The notes under the pieces were generated by a model, which saw only the letters and a program-made list of their open reading frames with translations, ran no database searches and was not told where the DNA came from. From NCBI RefSeq assembly GCF_024137965.1, contig NZ_CP099975.1, positions 3,348,001-3,412,000 of the forward strand: 64,000 nucleotides of DNA. Reading direction: 5' to 3'. How positions within the stretch are numbered: the first letter of the stretch is position 1; each line of letters begins with the position of its first letter. The translations under genes and the position numbers were made by a program. This document shows, piece by piece, positions 18,272-27,085 of this stretch. The stretch comes from Halomonas sp. Y3. GTDB lineage: Bacteria; Pseudomonadota; Gammaproteobacteria; Pseudomonadales; Halomonadaceae.

Positions 18272-20262
18272 CCAATGGATGGCCCGCGTTGCCTGCCAAT
18301 CTCCCAAGATACTCCGCCACCTCGCATTGTTGCCGCGATCTGCTGCCCCAGCCGCCGTTCGATCACCGGCTTCCACGGAACAAGGCTGAATCCCTTGCCG
18401 TCATCCAGCAGCGCGTAGCGTCCGCTGGCGAGCATTACGCTCCGTCGGTAGATACCTGCCACTCGCTGACCGTCAGCCACGGGGCGGTGCTCCAGTCCCA
18501 TTTCTGCGGCGATATCTTGTGCGGCCTTGGCCAACTCCCGATTGCGCAGGGTAGCCAACAAATTACGCGCCAGAATCACGCGCAGGCCACGCCGCTCAGC
18601 CAATCCCTGTTCAGCCAGGAAGTCGGTGCGCTTCTGTAGCATGTTCCTGACCTCACTGCCGAAGCCCTGGTCGCCCAGTGCCTTACCTCTACCGATCAAC
18701 TGCTGGTCCAGCCAGGTTGCGCCGATCGCGCGGGCCTGCCGTTCAATCGGCAGATGCGACTTCAGCTCCACCGCCACGCCGCCCAAGCGTTGCGCGTCAT
18801 ATTGGCGGCCACGTTCGGCCAGGTCGTCGGGCACTTTCCATAGCCCTTCGGCCACGCGCTCCACGATGCCGGCACGGCGCAGGGCTTCCAGCCGACGAAC
18901 ATGGGCGGCGACGACCTCCTGCGGATCACGGCCAGCCTTGGCCCGGCTTTGCTCGATTGCCAGGTGATGATCGGTACGATACAGGCCATCGCTAGCCAGA
19001 GAAGCGATGTTCTTGTCGGCCGCCCGTACCTCGGCGGAGCCGCGCACCTCCACCACCGCGCCGGTGGGATAGTTTGCCAGTTCGTCGCGGGCGTTCAGCG
19101 CAACGTAGTGGGCCTTGCCGTCGGTGCCGTCGATGACCAGATAACCCCGGTCGTGCAACTCATCGGCCAGCCCCTTCACTGCCACGCGGCCGATGACAGT
19201 ACGGCCATCGTTGCCCGGCTCGAACATCACCAGCTCGCGCGGCTGGCCGCTCATGGCCCGCTGCATGGTGCGAATGATGTCGCCACGCTCGCCCAGGGCG
19301 CGCAGGGTCTTCTCCGCGTCGGCATGAATGACCCAGGTGCCGGGCTGCACTTCGTCGGCCAGGCCCAGGCGCTGCATGCGTTGCAGTCGACCGATCAACA
19401 GCAGGCGTTGGCGTTGAAACCGGGGTTCGTTGAAGCGTTCGATCTGCACCCGGCCATCCTCGCCGGCCTCGCGTTGCAAGGTGCGGTCGAGGTTCGTCCA
19501 CCGCTCCTGTTCCACCTCGCGCTGCAAAGTCTGCTGGATTTCCAGTTCGGTGCGCGGCCCGAGCCATTCGGTCGCCAACTCGGCGGCGCGATGGCGGAAG
19601 CCGTAGCCGATGTAGTCGCCCGCAATGATGAGGTCTTTGCCGGTATCGTCGCGCCCGCGCACGATCAGGTGGGTATGCGGGTTGTCGGTGTTCCAGTGAT
19701 CCACCGCCACCCAGTCGAGTCGCGTGCCCAGGTCGGATTCCATGCGGTTCACTAGATGCCGGGTGTAGGTTCTCAGGTCGTCCAGTTCGGCCCCGTCCTC
19801 AGGCGAAACGATGAAGCGGAAATGGTGCCGGTCGTCGGAGGCCCGCTCCTTGAAAGCGTCAAGGTCGGCCTCGTCAGTCTGCGGCCCGTAGGCCGGGCCC
19901 GGTTCGCCATCGCGGCCTGCGCCGTCGCGCTCGATGTAGCGCAGGTGCCTGGCGAGCGACTGCAGGCTGGCGTTGCGCTGATTGACCAGCAGCGTCTTGA
20001 TGGTTACGCGCCGCGACATGGGCGTGAGCTTCGCACCGGCGAAACGCGCCGCCGTATGGCCACGCCCCAGGCGCGAGCCGGGACGCTGGCCGGTGCGTGC
20101 GCCACTGCCACCGGTTGCGGAATGGCGCATCGAGGACTTGCCGCCGCTGGCCTTGCCAGCCTGCTTGAGCACCTTGGACACGAAACTCTGGCCCTGGCCT
20201 TTGCCTCTGTTCTTCGGAGCACTGGGGCGCACCCGGAAATCATCGTCGCGGCGGTCGGTCAT
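18268..20262 (-). CDS. Relaxase (TraI/RlxS type, DUF3363)
   Basis: 664 residues from the ATG at 20262, which has AGGAG 8 bases upstream. The basic N-terminus is followed by RVTIKTLLVNQRNASLQSL, HHFRFIVSPEDGAEL and the HxH metal motif in WNTDNPHTHLIVRG. The long C-terminal part is DUF3363, ending RGGGVSWEIGRQRGPSI as in Tn4371-like elements. It nicks oriT and pilots DNA in conjugation. It is intact even though traG and trb are gone, so the element might be mobilised in trans if it could excise. Confidence 0.92.
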   Translation of the reverse strand: MTDRRDDDFRVRPSAPKNRGKGQGQSFVSKVLKQAGKASGGKSSMRHSATGGSGARTGQRPGSRLGRGHTAARFAGAKLTPMSRRVTIKTLLVNQRNASLQSLARHLRYIERDGAGRDGEPGPAYGPQTDEADLDAFKERASDDRHHFRFIVSPEDGAELDDLRTYTRHLVNRMESDLGTRLDWVAVDHWNTDNPHTHLIVRGRDDTGKDLIIAGDYIGYGFRHRAAELATEWLGPRTELEIQQTLQREVEQERWTNLDRTLQREAGEDGRVQIERFNEPRFQRQRLLLIGRLQRMQRLGLADEVQPGTWVIHADAEKTLRALGERGDIIRTMQRAMSGQPRELVMFEPGNDGRTVIGRVAVKGLADELHDRGYLVIDGTDGKAHYVALNARDELANYPTGAVVEVRGSAEVRAADKNIASLASDGLYRTDHHLAIEQSRAKAGRDPQEVVAAHVRRLEALRRAGIVERVAEGLWKVPDDLAERGRQYDAQRLGGVAVELKSHLPIERQARAIGATWLDQQLIGRGKALGDQGFGSEVRNMLQKRTDFLAEQGLAERRGLRVILARNLLATLRNRELAKAAQDIAAEMGLEHRPVADGQRVAGIYRRSVMLASGRYALLDDGKGFSLVPWKPVIERRLGQQIAATMRGGGVSWEIGRQRGPSIG

Positions 20263-20395
20263 GGCAGTGCTCCTTGGAAGCTCTGGCGTGTCCAGGCGTG
20301 CAAAGCACGCGGACATGCCTGCATTGGCACGGGCCTCAACGCCTGTACGGCACGGCGGCGGAATCGCTTCGTGCCGCACCACCCCCATGTGCAGA

Positions 20396-20424
20396 CAGGA
20401 TCTGCGGGCGGCAAGGTGCCGCCC
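20396..20424 (-). other. Candidate oriT: nic-like ATCCTG and adjacent hairpin
   Basis: On the minus strand, ATCCTG followed by T (20401-20395) matches the ATCCTG/Y nick core of RP4-like MOBP origins. Five bases upstream on the same strand is a perfect 8-bp inverted repeat with a 3-base loop (20406-20424, GGGCGGCA...TGCCGCCC). It lies in the 424-base gene-free stretch (20263-20686) between the relaxase and traF genes, the usual oriT position. The rest of this stretch contains only GC-rich shadow frames. Confidence 0.5.
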
Positions 20425-20686
20425 CCTTTTGTCTTGCCTTCCGCCTTTGTCCTTCGCCGGCGCTCAGGGCCTCGGCGGCCCGGCGGCGCTGAACTGCTGG
20501 CAGCCAGCCCACCGGCGAACGCGGCCATGGCCACTGGCCGGGCGCGTTCGAGGCAAGACGTCTGCACATGGGAAGGCAGCGCGGTTGCGCTCACACTGCA
20601 CGAGCGACGACGCACGGAAAACCACCGACTCGGTACGCCCGAAGGCACAATGAGGCGCACAGCAACATGCAGCGAATCAGGAGCTA

Positions 20687-21286
20687 TCATGGGCGGGCCT
20701 CTAGCCAGAGCGGGTGCGCGATGCCGATCACGGCGGATGCACTGACTGGCCCGAAATATCGACCGTCGAACGACGCCGGGTTGGTGGTGCTTAACAGGAA
20801 CAATTCGCCAGGCCGAAGCTGCCGGCATTGCCGCCAGGATGGCAACGGGCGGCCCATACGATCAGCAGGCAATGTGGTCGCTACCGGCACACCGTCGATA
20901 CGTACCTGATTGGCAGTAAGGCATACATGTTGCGGTGCGATGGCACCCACACGTTTCAGCAAAGGAACGTGACCTGGCAGGTATCCGCGCTGCGCCGCCA
21001 GCGCAGCGGCTTCTGGCGGCAAGGTGGTCAGAACGACGCTGCCGACTTCCAGTCGAGGCGGCAGCGGGCCGGATCGATGTTGCAGCGGATCGAGACGATA
21101 CCAGCCCACAGCCACGCTGTCGGATGGGTTGTAGATCAGGCCCGGCAGAGGCTGCACGAAAGACGCCCAGGCCATTGCGGCAAGGCCGCAGACGGACAGG
21201 CCCATCAGCACGATGCGAGCGTGCCGACGCGAGCGAGGATGCGGCGAGGATTCAGAGGAGCGTGTCGCAGTGACATGAATCGTCAT
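20687..21286 (-). CDS. traF: TraF-like S26 signal peptidase
   Basis: 199 residues with one N-terminal membrane anchor (IVLMGLSVCGLAAMAW). NPSDSVAVGWYRLDP carries the catalytic Ser, PGHVPLLKRVGAI the general-base Lys, and FDGRYFGPVSASAVIG the C-terminal box. TraF matures (cyclises) the TrbC pilin in RP4-like systems. Its start overlaps the DUF2840 stop by 4 bases. No trbC remains in the window, so its substrate is missing. Confidence 0.9.
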   Translation of the reverse strand: MTIHVTATRSSESSPHPRSRRHARIVLMGLSVCGLAAMAWASFVQPLPGLIYNPSDSVAVGWYRLDPLQHRSGPLPPRLEVGSVVLTTLPPEAAALAAQRGYLPGHVPLLKRVGAIAPQHVCLTANQVRIDGVPVATTLPADRMGRPLPSWRQCRQLRPGELFLLSTTNPASFDGRYFGPVSASAVIGIAHPLWLEARP

Positions 21287-21774
21287 GACAGCGCCCTTAC
21301 GGCCAGCCAGGCGGCGTGCCGCTCGGCGGTGTATTCGGGCAACGGCAAACGCGCAGTGAGCCGATTGGCGAGCGTACGCCAGTACGCGGGCGACACCGTT
21401 GCCGGTGCAATCCCCAGTGCTTCAATAGCGTCGATGCATTCCAGCACCGTGCGAACGCCATGGTCGCCTTGCGTGTGCAGCAACAGGCGTGCGCCGGGCT
21501 GCACACCAGGGATACGCTGTAGGGCATCCCGTGTCAGGCCAGCCTGCATCACCATGAGCTGCCAACGCACTGTGCCGTAGTCGTTGGCCTGCCAGAGGAT
21601 GCGGCACAATATGGCGCTTGGCAGGAACACCGCCACGCGGCGCCAGCGATCGAACCGGATGATGCGCACGGGTTCGCCAAAGCGTAGGTAGAGCTTGAAG
21701 CGTGATTCGAGATAGGCCAGCGAGACGCGCGTCAGCGGTGCGCTGTTCTGGTCAAGTCGTAGCGGACACTTTTA

Positions 21775-22581
21775 TTAAGCTGCTTCCGCGATTTTCTCGA
21801 TCTCCCTCGGCGCGTGGTAGCCAAGGGTCGAGTGGAGCCGGCAGCTGTTGTACTCCATCTCGATATAGGTCACGACGTCGCGCCTCGCTGACTGGCGGGT
21901 CCAGTACCGCTGACCATCCAGCCATTCGCTCTTCAGAGAGCCGAAGAAGCGTTCCATGACCGCATTGTCCCAACAGTTCCCCTTGCGGCTCATGGAGGCC
22001 AGGAAGCCGTGCTGAACCAGTCGTTCGCGATACGCACGAGAGGCGTACTGGCTGCCGCGATCCGAGTGGTGGAGCACGCCTCGGGGAGGTCGCCGGCGGC
22101 CAATGGCCATCTCCAGGGCGTCCAGGGTGAGTGACGTCTTCATGTGGTCGGCCATGGCCCAGCCGATGACCTGTCGGTCGTAGAGGTCCAGCACGGCCGC
22201 CAGGTACAACCAGCCTTCCAGGGTCCAGATGGCGGTAATGTCGGCCACCCACGCCTGATTGGGCTCAGGCACCGTGAACTGCCGCTTGAGCAGGTTGGGA
22301 GCCACTGGCAACCCGTGGTCGCTGTCCGTCGTATGCCGGTAGCGGCGACGCTGTCGGCAGGCGACATCGGCTTCCTGCATCAGGCTACGTGCCTGATAAC
22401 GACCGACTGTGTGACCTCTGCGATGGAGTTCCTTGGCCATTCGCCGGCTCCCATAGCTACCACGTTTCTGATCGTGGATGTCCTTGACCTCCCGGTGCAG
22501 GCACTGGCGCCGCTCATCGGGTTCACGCTGACGCCAGGCATAGAAGCCACTGCGGCTGACGTCCATGACACGGCACAGCAC
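21775..22581 (-). CDS. IS3 family transposase OrfB (integrase core)
   Basis: 268 residues from the first ATG; the fused product would start further upstream by frameshifting from OrfA. It is an rve integrase domain with DDE residues in WVADITAIWT, LHHSDRGSQYAS and CWDNAVMERFFGSLKSE. The N-terminal HTH_21 segment carries RSGFYAWRQREPDER. The frame is complete and looks functional. Confidence 0.93.
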   Translation of the reverse strand: MLCRVMDVSRSGFYAWRQREPDERRQCLHREVKDIHDQKRGSYGSRRMAKELHRRGHTVGRYQARSLMQEADVACRQRRRYRHTTDSDHGLPVAPNLLKRQFTVPEPNQAWVADITAIWTLEGWLYLAAVLDLYDRQVIGWAMADHMKTSLTLDALEMAIGRRRPPRGVLHHSDRGSQYASRAYRERLVQHGFLASMSRKGNCWDNAVMERFFGSLKSEWLDGQRYWTRQSARRDVVTYIEMEYNSCRLHSTLGYHAPREIEKIAEAA

Positions 22582-22625
22582 CGCGACTGGGAAGGAGGCC
22601 TTCTCCGACTCGATGAACTGGTATC

Positions 22626-22919
22626 TCAGCTCGACTCTCTCGCGAAGAAGGCCGTGGCCTTTTTTAAAACCTCCTTTTCAATCCGTAACTTACGCACTTC
22701 TTCGCGAAGCTTCTTGATCTCGGCATCCCGCTCATCCACCTGATCGTCAGTCACACCATCCTCTCGGTCACGTTGCTGGCGGCACCAGCGATCCAGCAGG
22801 CTGCGATCGATATCCAGCCGCCTGGCAGCCTCGGAGATGGCATAACCCTCTCCTCGCACCATGTTGACCGCCTCAGCCTTGAATTCGTCGGAGTACCGAC
22901 GTCGCGTTTTCTTGGTCAT
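22626..22919 (-). CDS. IS3 family transposase OrfA
   Basis: 97 residues beginning MTKKTRRRYSDEFKAEAV. It has an N-terminal helix-turn-helix (YAISEAARRLDIDRSLLDRW) and a leucine-zipper-like C-terminus (RDAEIKKLREEVRKLRIE). A run AAAAAAG in the KKATAFF codons near 22660 is a likely -1 frameshift site giving the OrfAB transposase. Confidence 0.93.
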   Translation of the reverse strand: MTKKTRRRYSDEFKAEAVNMVRGEGYAISEAARRLDIDRSLLDRWCRQQRDREDGVTDDQVDERDAEIKKLREEVRKLRIEKEVLKKATAFFARESS

Positions 22920-23054
22920 GAACACCTCCAATGCCTCCAGTATGAGGCTTACCGGGGTGTCCGCTCCAATTAGACCAGTTCACGCTGTCGGCCTGACCGG
23001 GAAGCGTGACAAGCGCCGGTGGCGATGCAACCGGCGTCGCCAAAAGCGGTGTAT

Positions 23055-23306
23055 TCATGATGGGTTCTCCGGGAACTCGCGTTCCAGCAAGGCACGCAGC
23101 AACTCGGCCACAGTCACGCCCTGCGTGAAGGCCGAGACCTTGATGCGCGCCCGCATCGCGGGCGTGATGTCGAGAGTCAATCGGGCGGTGTAGAGATCGC
23201 CCTTGTTGAGTGCGTCGGCGTCACCCTGACGAATCCACGCCTCCACATGTGGATTGGCGGGCGGACGCGTACCGATGCCGACGCGGTTGCTGCGTGCCTT
23301 GCTCAT
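23055..23306 (-). CDS. Small ribbon-helix-helix-like partition/regulatory protein
   Basis: 83 residues from the ATG that overlaps the parA stop (ATGA). The C-terminal half, YTARLTLDITPAMRARIKVSA then FTQGVTVAELLRALLEREF, has the strand-helix-helix character of RHH DNA-binding proteins. Its place directly after parA suggests a ParB-like centromere-binding or autoregulatory role; this is positional inference. It overlaps the DUF2840 start by 4 bases. Confidence 0.75.
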   Translation of the reverse strand: MSKARSNRVGIGTRPPANPHVEAWIRQGDADALNKGDLYTARLTLDITPAMRARIKVSAFTQGVTVAELLRALLEREFPENPS

Positions 23307-23941
23307 AACGGCCACCGCAGCAGTTCATCCACCAGCGCCGTGATTTCACGTGCCGCAATGCTGTCCGGCGCCGTTTCGCGTGCCAGGCGGCCAGCGGCCA
23401 CGCTGTCGGCGAAGACGATGCGCTGGCGTACCTCTGCGCGTAATGCGGGCAACGGTTGTTCAGCCAGCGCCTGCCGGGCTTCACGCCCGATCACCGTGGT
23501 ACTGACCCGTCGGTTGATGACAAAAGCCGCCGTTAGCTGCGGACGGAACACCTGGGCCTCGCGGACCAATGCCACCATCTCAGCACTGGCCCACAGGTCG
23601 TAGGGGCTGGGTTGTACCGGGATCAGTACGCGCTCGGCCGCCAACAGCGCGGAACGCGCCAGAGCGGCGATCCTGGGAGGCCCGTCGATGATGACGTGAT
23701 CGGCCCGCCTAGCGAGTTCTGGCGCCTCCTGGTGCAACGTCTCGCGCGCGAGACCGACGGCACTGAACAGCCTGGGCAAGCCTTGCTGACTTCGGCGTTG
23801 CGTCCAGTCCAGCGATGAACCCTGCGGATCGGCATCCAGCAGGATGACATTCTGGCCGCGTAACGCGAGTTCGCCGGCGATGTGGGTGGCCAGCGTAGTC
23901 TTGCCCACGCCGCCTTTCTGATTGAGCAAGGCAACGATCAT
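23303..23941 (-). CDS. parA: ParA-family partition ATPase
   Basis: 212 residues starting MIVALLNQKGGVGKTTLATH with a deviant Walker A (KGGVGKTT). ILLDADPQGSSLDW supplies Walker A', and VIIDGPPRI the Walker B region. The start at 23941 is chosen over an upstream ATG because the protein family begins at the Walker strand. It lies beside repA and an iteron origin, so it probably stabilises the excised circular form. It overlaps the next gene by 4 bases. Confidence 0.92.
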   Translation of the reverse strand: MIVALLNQKGGVGKTTLATHIAGELALRGQNVILLDADPQGSSLDWTQRRSQQGLPRLFSAVGLARETLHQEAPELARRADHVIIDGPPRIAALARSALLAAERVLIPVQPSPYDLWASAEMVALVREAQVFRPQLTAAFVINRRVSTTVIGREARQALAEQPLPALRAEVRQRIVFADSVAAGRLARETAPDSIAAREITALVDELLRWPL

Positions 23942-24014
23942 GGCGCGGCCCTCCGTGGTGGAAAGCGACGCAATGAACGGTTTGAAAAACGCCTTGGTTG
24001 TTGGTATTCGGTGG

Positions 24015-24191
24015 TTATCCACAGGCCCAATAACAGGGTTTTATTATTCGTTAGAAAGATATTTATGTTAGATATAAAGTTAAGGGTCGGAAAAACTCTT
24101 TCTGCCATTGGACTTACGTGCGATTTGCGCGTCTGATAGCACGATACGGGTGCGCCTGATAGCACGAGTCCCGGCGCGCCCGATAGCACGA
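24015..24191. other. Candidate replication origin: DnaA box, AT-rich stretch, three iterons
   Basis: In the parA-repA gap lie a perfect DnaA box TTATCCACA (24015-24023), an AT-rich stretch (about 24045-24085), and three direct repeats of CYGATAGCACGA. The identical GATAGCACGA cores are at 24135, 24158 and 24182, a spacing of 23-24 bases, close to two helical turns. This is the layout of an iteron-controlled theta origin served by the adjacent RepA, and implies that the element replicates, or once did, after excision. Confidence 0.75.
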
Positions 24192-24227
24192 GCCCATTCA
24201 CAGCTTGTGCCGTTTTCATCCCCAGGC

Positions 24228-25082
24228 TTATCCCCGTGCCGTTTGCGGCACGGGCCGGAAGGCGAGAATGTCCGGTTCGCCGGGACAACGTTCGATGGAC
24301 AGCTCGTAACCGGGCAGTGACTGCTTCGCCACCAGGGCGCGCAGGTCGCGGGCAAAATCGCGCGGCTGCGCCAGGCTGCCGGACTTGCGATACAGGTAAG
24401 GGACATCGAACTGCCAACCGTTTACCTGACGACCGCCATGTTTGCGCACCAGGCGGCACAGCCAGCGCTCGATGCCACCGGTGAGCCGGAAATACATCGG
24501 GTCGATGGTCAGCACCAGGGCGGCATCGAGCACGCCCGCATAGAACCAGTCCGGAAGGATCAGTTCTATGCCCATCGGTTTGCCGTTGGCATCGGCCAGC
24601 TCTTTCCACTCGTTGATCCACGAAAACCGGTGCAGACGCCGCCCGGTGGTCTCGCGGATGGAGGTGGCCACCGTGGTCGATTGCAGCCGGTCGAGAGCGG
24701 CCTTGAGGCGCTGGTAGTCCCGCAGCGAGGTACCGCGCTGGATGAAGCGCAGGATCTCGTAAGGTGTGGCCTGCATCCGGCGCGACGGCTGAATACCCGC
24801 ATCGCGGGCCTCCACGATCTGGCTGGCAGCCCAGATCAGGATGTCGGCGTCCCAGATGGTGGCGATGCCGTGTTCCTGCGTGCCCTCCACGCGAAGGATA
24901 ACGTTGCCGCTGCGAAAGTCGATCGGCGCGGTGCGCCGCGACTTGGCCAGCGAGAAGAAGGGATAGGACATCAGGTCTTGGGCATCGCGCGGCGCCATGT
25001 CTTCGCCCGGCAGTGCGCGGAACAGGTCGAGCTGTTCCCGCTGCCGGGCCGGCAGCGATGGGCCGGGCATGACGATGGACAC
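24228..25082 (-). CDS. repA: Replication initiator RepA of the element
   Basis: 284 residues. The DLMSYPFFSLAKSRRTAP start, ATIWDADILIWAASQIVEARD, RGTSLRDYQRLKAALDRLQSTTV and GGIERWLCRLVRKHGG are typical of the RepA (replication initiator A) proteins in Tn4371-like elements, with tandem winged-helix domains. It would bind the iterons 40 bases or more downstream of its stop. The start at 25082 is 14 bases after the excisionase-like gene stop. Confidence 0.88.
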   Translation of the reverse strand: MSIVMPGPSLPARQREQLDLFRALPGEDMAPRDAQDLMSYPFFSLAKSRRTAPIDFRSGNVILRVEGTQEHGIATIWDADILIWAASQIVEARDAGIQPSRRMQATPYEILRFIQRGTSLRDYQRLKAALDRLQSTTVATSIRETTGRRLHRFSWINEWKELADANGKPMGIELILPDWFYAGVLDAALVLTIDPMYFRLTGGIERWLCRLVRKHGGRQVNGWQFDVPYLYRKSGSLAQPRDFARDLRALVAKQSLPGYELSIERCPGEPDILAFRPVPQTARG

Positions 25083-25096
25083 CGGCGTGCCGTCGA

Positions 25097-25381
25097 TCAG
25101 CGGCCATCACGGTAGTCACCCGCGTGGCGTTCGGCATATTCGGGATCGGACGTGGCCTCGTAACTGCGGTCATCGGCCCAGGCGTCGAGATCGGCCACGG
25201 CATACATGACGCGGCGGCCGAACTTGCGAAACTTGGGGCCGCCGCCGATCACGCGTTGTTTTTCCAGCGTGCGCGGCGACAGGCGCAGGTACTCGGCGGC
25301 TTCGTCGTTGGTCAGGTAGCGTTGGGGTTGCGCGGGCGTATCAGCAGCGGCGGCAGCAGGCCGCAAGGGAGCAGGTCGCAT
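25097..25381 (-). CDS. AlpA/MerR-like helix-turn-helix protein (excisionase-like)
   Basis: 94 residues from MRPAPLRPA. The sequence YLTNDEAAEYLRLSPRTLEK, then GGGPKFRKFGRRVMYAVADLDAWADD, is the compact winged helix of AlpA/Xis-type proteins (HTH_17). In ICEs these regulate excision or the rep operon. An alanine-rich N-terminus precedes the domain. Target sites are unknown. Confidence 0.85.
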   Translation of the reverse strand: MRPAPLRPAAAAADTPAQPQRYLTNDEAAEYLRLSPRTLEKQRVIGGGPKFRKFGRRVMYAVADLDAWADDRSYEATSDPEYAERHAGDYRDGR

Positions 25382-25464
25382 GGGATGCACCTCCATCGGT
25401 TGAAAACGTCCGGCCACACAGCGCGACCGGGTGGAGGCAGTCTCAAGAAACGTAGGGCGTTTGT

Positions 25465-26256
25465 TCAGGGATGTTTTGCGGCCACTGACGCACGTCCCTG
25501 TGCAACCGGTGGAAGTTGTGCCAGGCAGCGATAACCTCCACGCATCAATGTATTACCCCGACATACCAGACGACGCACGCGGGCGCGCAAAGCGCTGTCG
25601 GCGTGCCAGTCATCGGCAACAGCCTTGGCACCGAACAGCCCTTCGGCCACCTCGCGCTGGGACGCGCCTGCCAAGGTGGCGTCAAGCGCCTGCAAGGTGT
25701 GCAGTTCCAATAGGGTCGTAAGGGAGGGGCGCGGCCGCGTCAGCGCCACAGGGGTAATGCCAATGGCGGCGGTCAACTCGTTCAGGGAGGCAGCCAGCGC
25801 CTGGCAACGTGCCTGGGGCATGTCGCTGGCCCGGACGGCATAGACGTAAGCCATGCCATCGGCCAGGTCTGGCGCCAGCGCGAAGCGCAGGCAGCCACCC
25901 GCCCAACGGCTTACCAACAGCAAACGCTGGCCATCGTGGATCAGATGCTTATGGCCCGGAAGATGCCAAAGCGTGAAAGCTGCTGCGTCGGGCGGCGGAT
26001 CAGCGTCCGGGTAGACCTGAAGCACAGCATCATGGTTGGGAAACCAGGCGGGGTGCGCGTCACGCGCATCCAGGGCCGGGTTTTCCAGTAGGCGCAGACC
26101 CCAGCGATGCCCCGCATCCAACCGGCGACGACGCCAGTCCTGGCGGTAATCAGGATGGCGGCGCAGGTACTCCCAAGCCAACCCTGGACCATCCAAATGC
26201 AGGATATAGAGATAGGCCGCTGTCGGATACCAAGACGCGGCGCTGCGATCAGCCAT
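25465..26256 (-). CDS. DUF2285 domain protein
   Basis: 263 residues from MADRSAASWYPTAAYLYILH. Conserved blocks are LAWEYLRRHPDYRQDW, FTLWHLPGHKHLIHDGQRLLL and the C-terminal DUF2285 domain with ASQREVAEGLFGAKAVADDW and RVRRLVCRGNTLMRGGYR. The C-terminal block resembles a DNA-binding fold. DUF2285 proteins are constant neighbours of repA in Tn4371-like ICEs; their role is unknown. Confidence 0.85.
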   Translation of the reverse strand: MADRSAASWYPTAAYLYILHLDGPGLAWEYLRRHPDYRQDWRRRRLDAGHRWGLRLLENPALDARDAHPAWFPNHDAVLQVYPDADPPPDAAAFTLWHLPGHKHLIHDGQRLLLVSRWAGGCLRFALAPDLADGMAYVYAVRASDMPQARCQALAASLNELTAAIGITPVALTRPRPSLTTLLELHTLQALDATLAGASQREVAEGLFGAKAVADDWHADSALRARVRRLVCRGNTLMRGGYRCLAQLPPVAQGRASVAAKHP

Positions 26257-26654
26257 GGCGCAACCTCCCTCAGCTTGAGGTTCGTCGCCATGGCAGAAAG
26301 GCACGTTATGGAGCGGTCATCGAAGCGTCATGGATGAAACGTTAAACTGTCCGTATCAAGACCGATTGGCTCCAAAGCGTTGCGGGTTCCGTCCGAATGC
26401 GACGGCGGCTCGCCCCAAAACGGCGTGCCGCATCGGCCAGCCTGCCGAAAGCCACATCGGGCATCATGACTGTTTCGATCTGGCACGCACCACTTAGGTG
26501 CAAGGTTGCCCATTGAGACCCAAACGGTCTTGGGTCAGACCGAAAAAGACACAATGGGCCGCCGTTCGCCGTCCCGTCTCAGTCAGTGGCCGAGCCGCTT
26601 TCCTCGACCAGCCGCAGGTATTCCGACATCCACCGTACCGGCTGGAAGTAGCGA

Positions 26655-26801
26655 TCACGCATCACGGGTTGCCGATGTGTCGTGCGCATCCAGCGTAAAT
26701 AGGCGGACCACCGGCACCAGAGCTAAGATATCGCCATCGGCGAGGTCCTGACCGTTGGCGATCAACTGCGCGCGCTCTGCATCAGTGATGAGTGGAGTCA
26801 T
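26655..26801 (-). pseudogene. DUF2958 gene, N-terminal remnant
   Basis: A frame starting MTPLITDAERAQLIANGQ and continuing ILALVPVVRLFTLDAHDT matches the first 40 residues of DUF2958 proteins, which normally run to over 100 residues. It then diverges and stops. The DNA at 26330-26655 shows no recognisable continuation, only unassigned short frames, so the backbone was probably rearranged when the SIR2 operon entered. Confidence 0.6.
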
Positions 26802-26964
26802 GACCACCCATTCTCCATGAAGAAACAAACCGCCGAACCACATCCCCTCTTGTACGTGGAAGCACCAAAGAGCAAAGCCACGAATTCACCGAAACGTAGA
26901 CGCGTAAAAGCGCATTGGCGTAGGTCAGGAAAGACACAGATGCGACTCCTCGGATTTCACGCTA

Positions 26965-27060
26965 TCCGCAAAAGCGGATTTCTGTAAAGGCACGAAGGCA
27001 CAGAACAACACCAAATGAACACTATAGATTGTAGCCCTATAGGACGCAATAGGCTGTCAT
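26965..27060. promoter_or_regulatory. Upstream region of the XRE-SIR2 operon with inverted repeats
   Basis: ATCCGC-AAAA-GCGGAT (26965-26980) is a perfect 6-bp inverted repeat. Closer to the gene, two CTATAG-containing motifs (ACTATAG and CCTATAGG, near 27022 and 27037) are spaced about 16 bases apart and could be operator half-sites for the XRE repressor. I see no convincing -35/-10 pair. No gene lies between 26802 and 27061. Confidence 0.35.
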
Positions 27061-27085
27061 CTTGGTTTTTGAGGGGAAACCATTG

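Larger units (their letters stand above)
21749..22977 (-). mobile_element. IS3-family insertion sequence (1229 bp)
   Basis: The ends TGGTC...AGCGGACAC and, inverted, TGGTC...AGCGGACAC match at about 17 of 21 positions with 5'-TG...CA-3' termini. A 4-base duplication GTTC flanks it (21745-21748 and 22978-22981). It carries the usual two overlapping transposase frames on the minus strand. It interrupts the DUF2840 gene between codons 27 and 28. Confidence 0.9.
21283..23058 (-). pseudogene. DUF2840 gene, split by IS3 but reconstructable
   Basis: The N-terminal 27 codons (22978-23058, MNTPLLATPVASPPALVTLP...) and the C-terminal part (21283-21744, containing LAYLESRFKLYLRFGEPV and WQANDYGTVRW) are separated by an IS3 element. 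Removing the IS and one GTTC copy restores one in-frame protein of 180 residues. WRxxxNRL and the IDAIEALGI segment identify DUF2840, a protein of unknown role encoded before traF in Tn4371-like elements. Its ATG overlaps the preceding gene by 4 bases. Confidence 0.9.

Noticed and set aside
24135..24191. Three spaced repeats as a CRISPR array
   Set aside because: Repeats are about 12 bases with 11-12 base gaps, too short for CRISPR; no cas genes. The iteron interpretation fits repA and the DnaA box.
26328..26655. Overlapping 60-70 codon frames between the DUF2285 gene and the DUF2958 remnant
   Set aside because: No family, no RBS, inconsistent frames; probably rearrangement debris.
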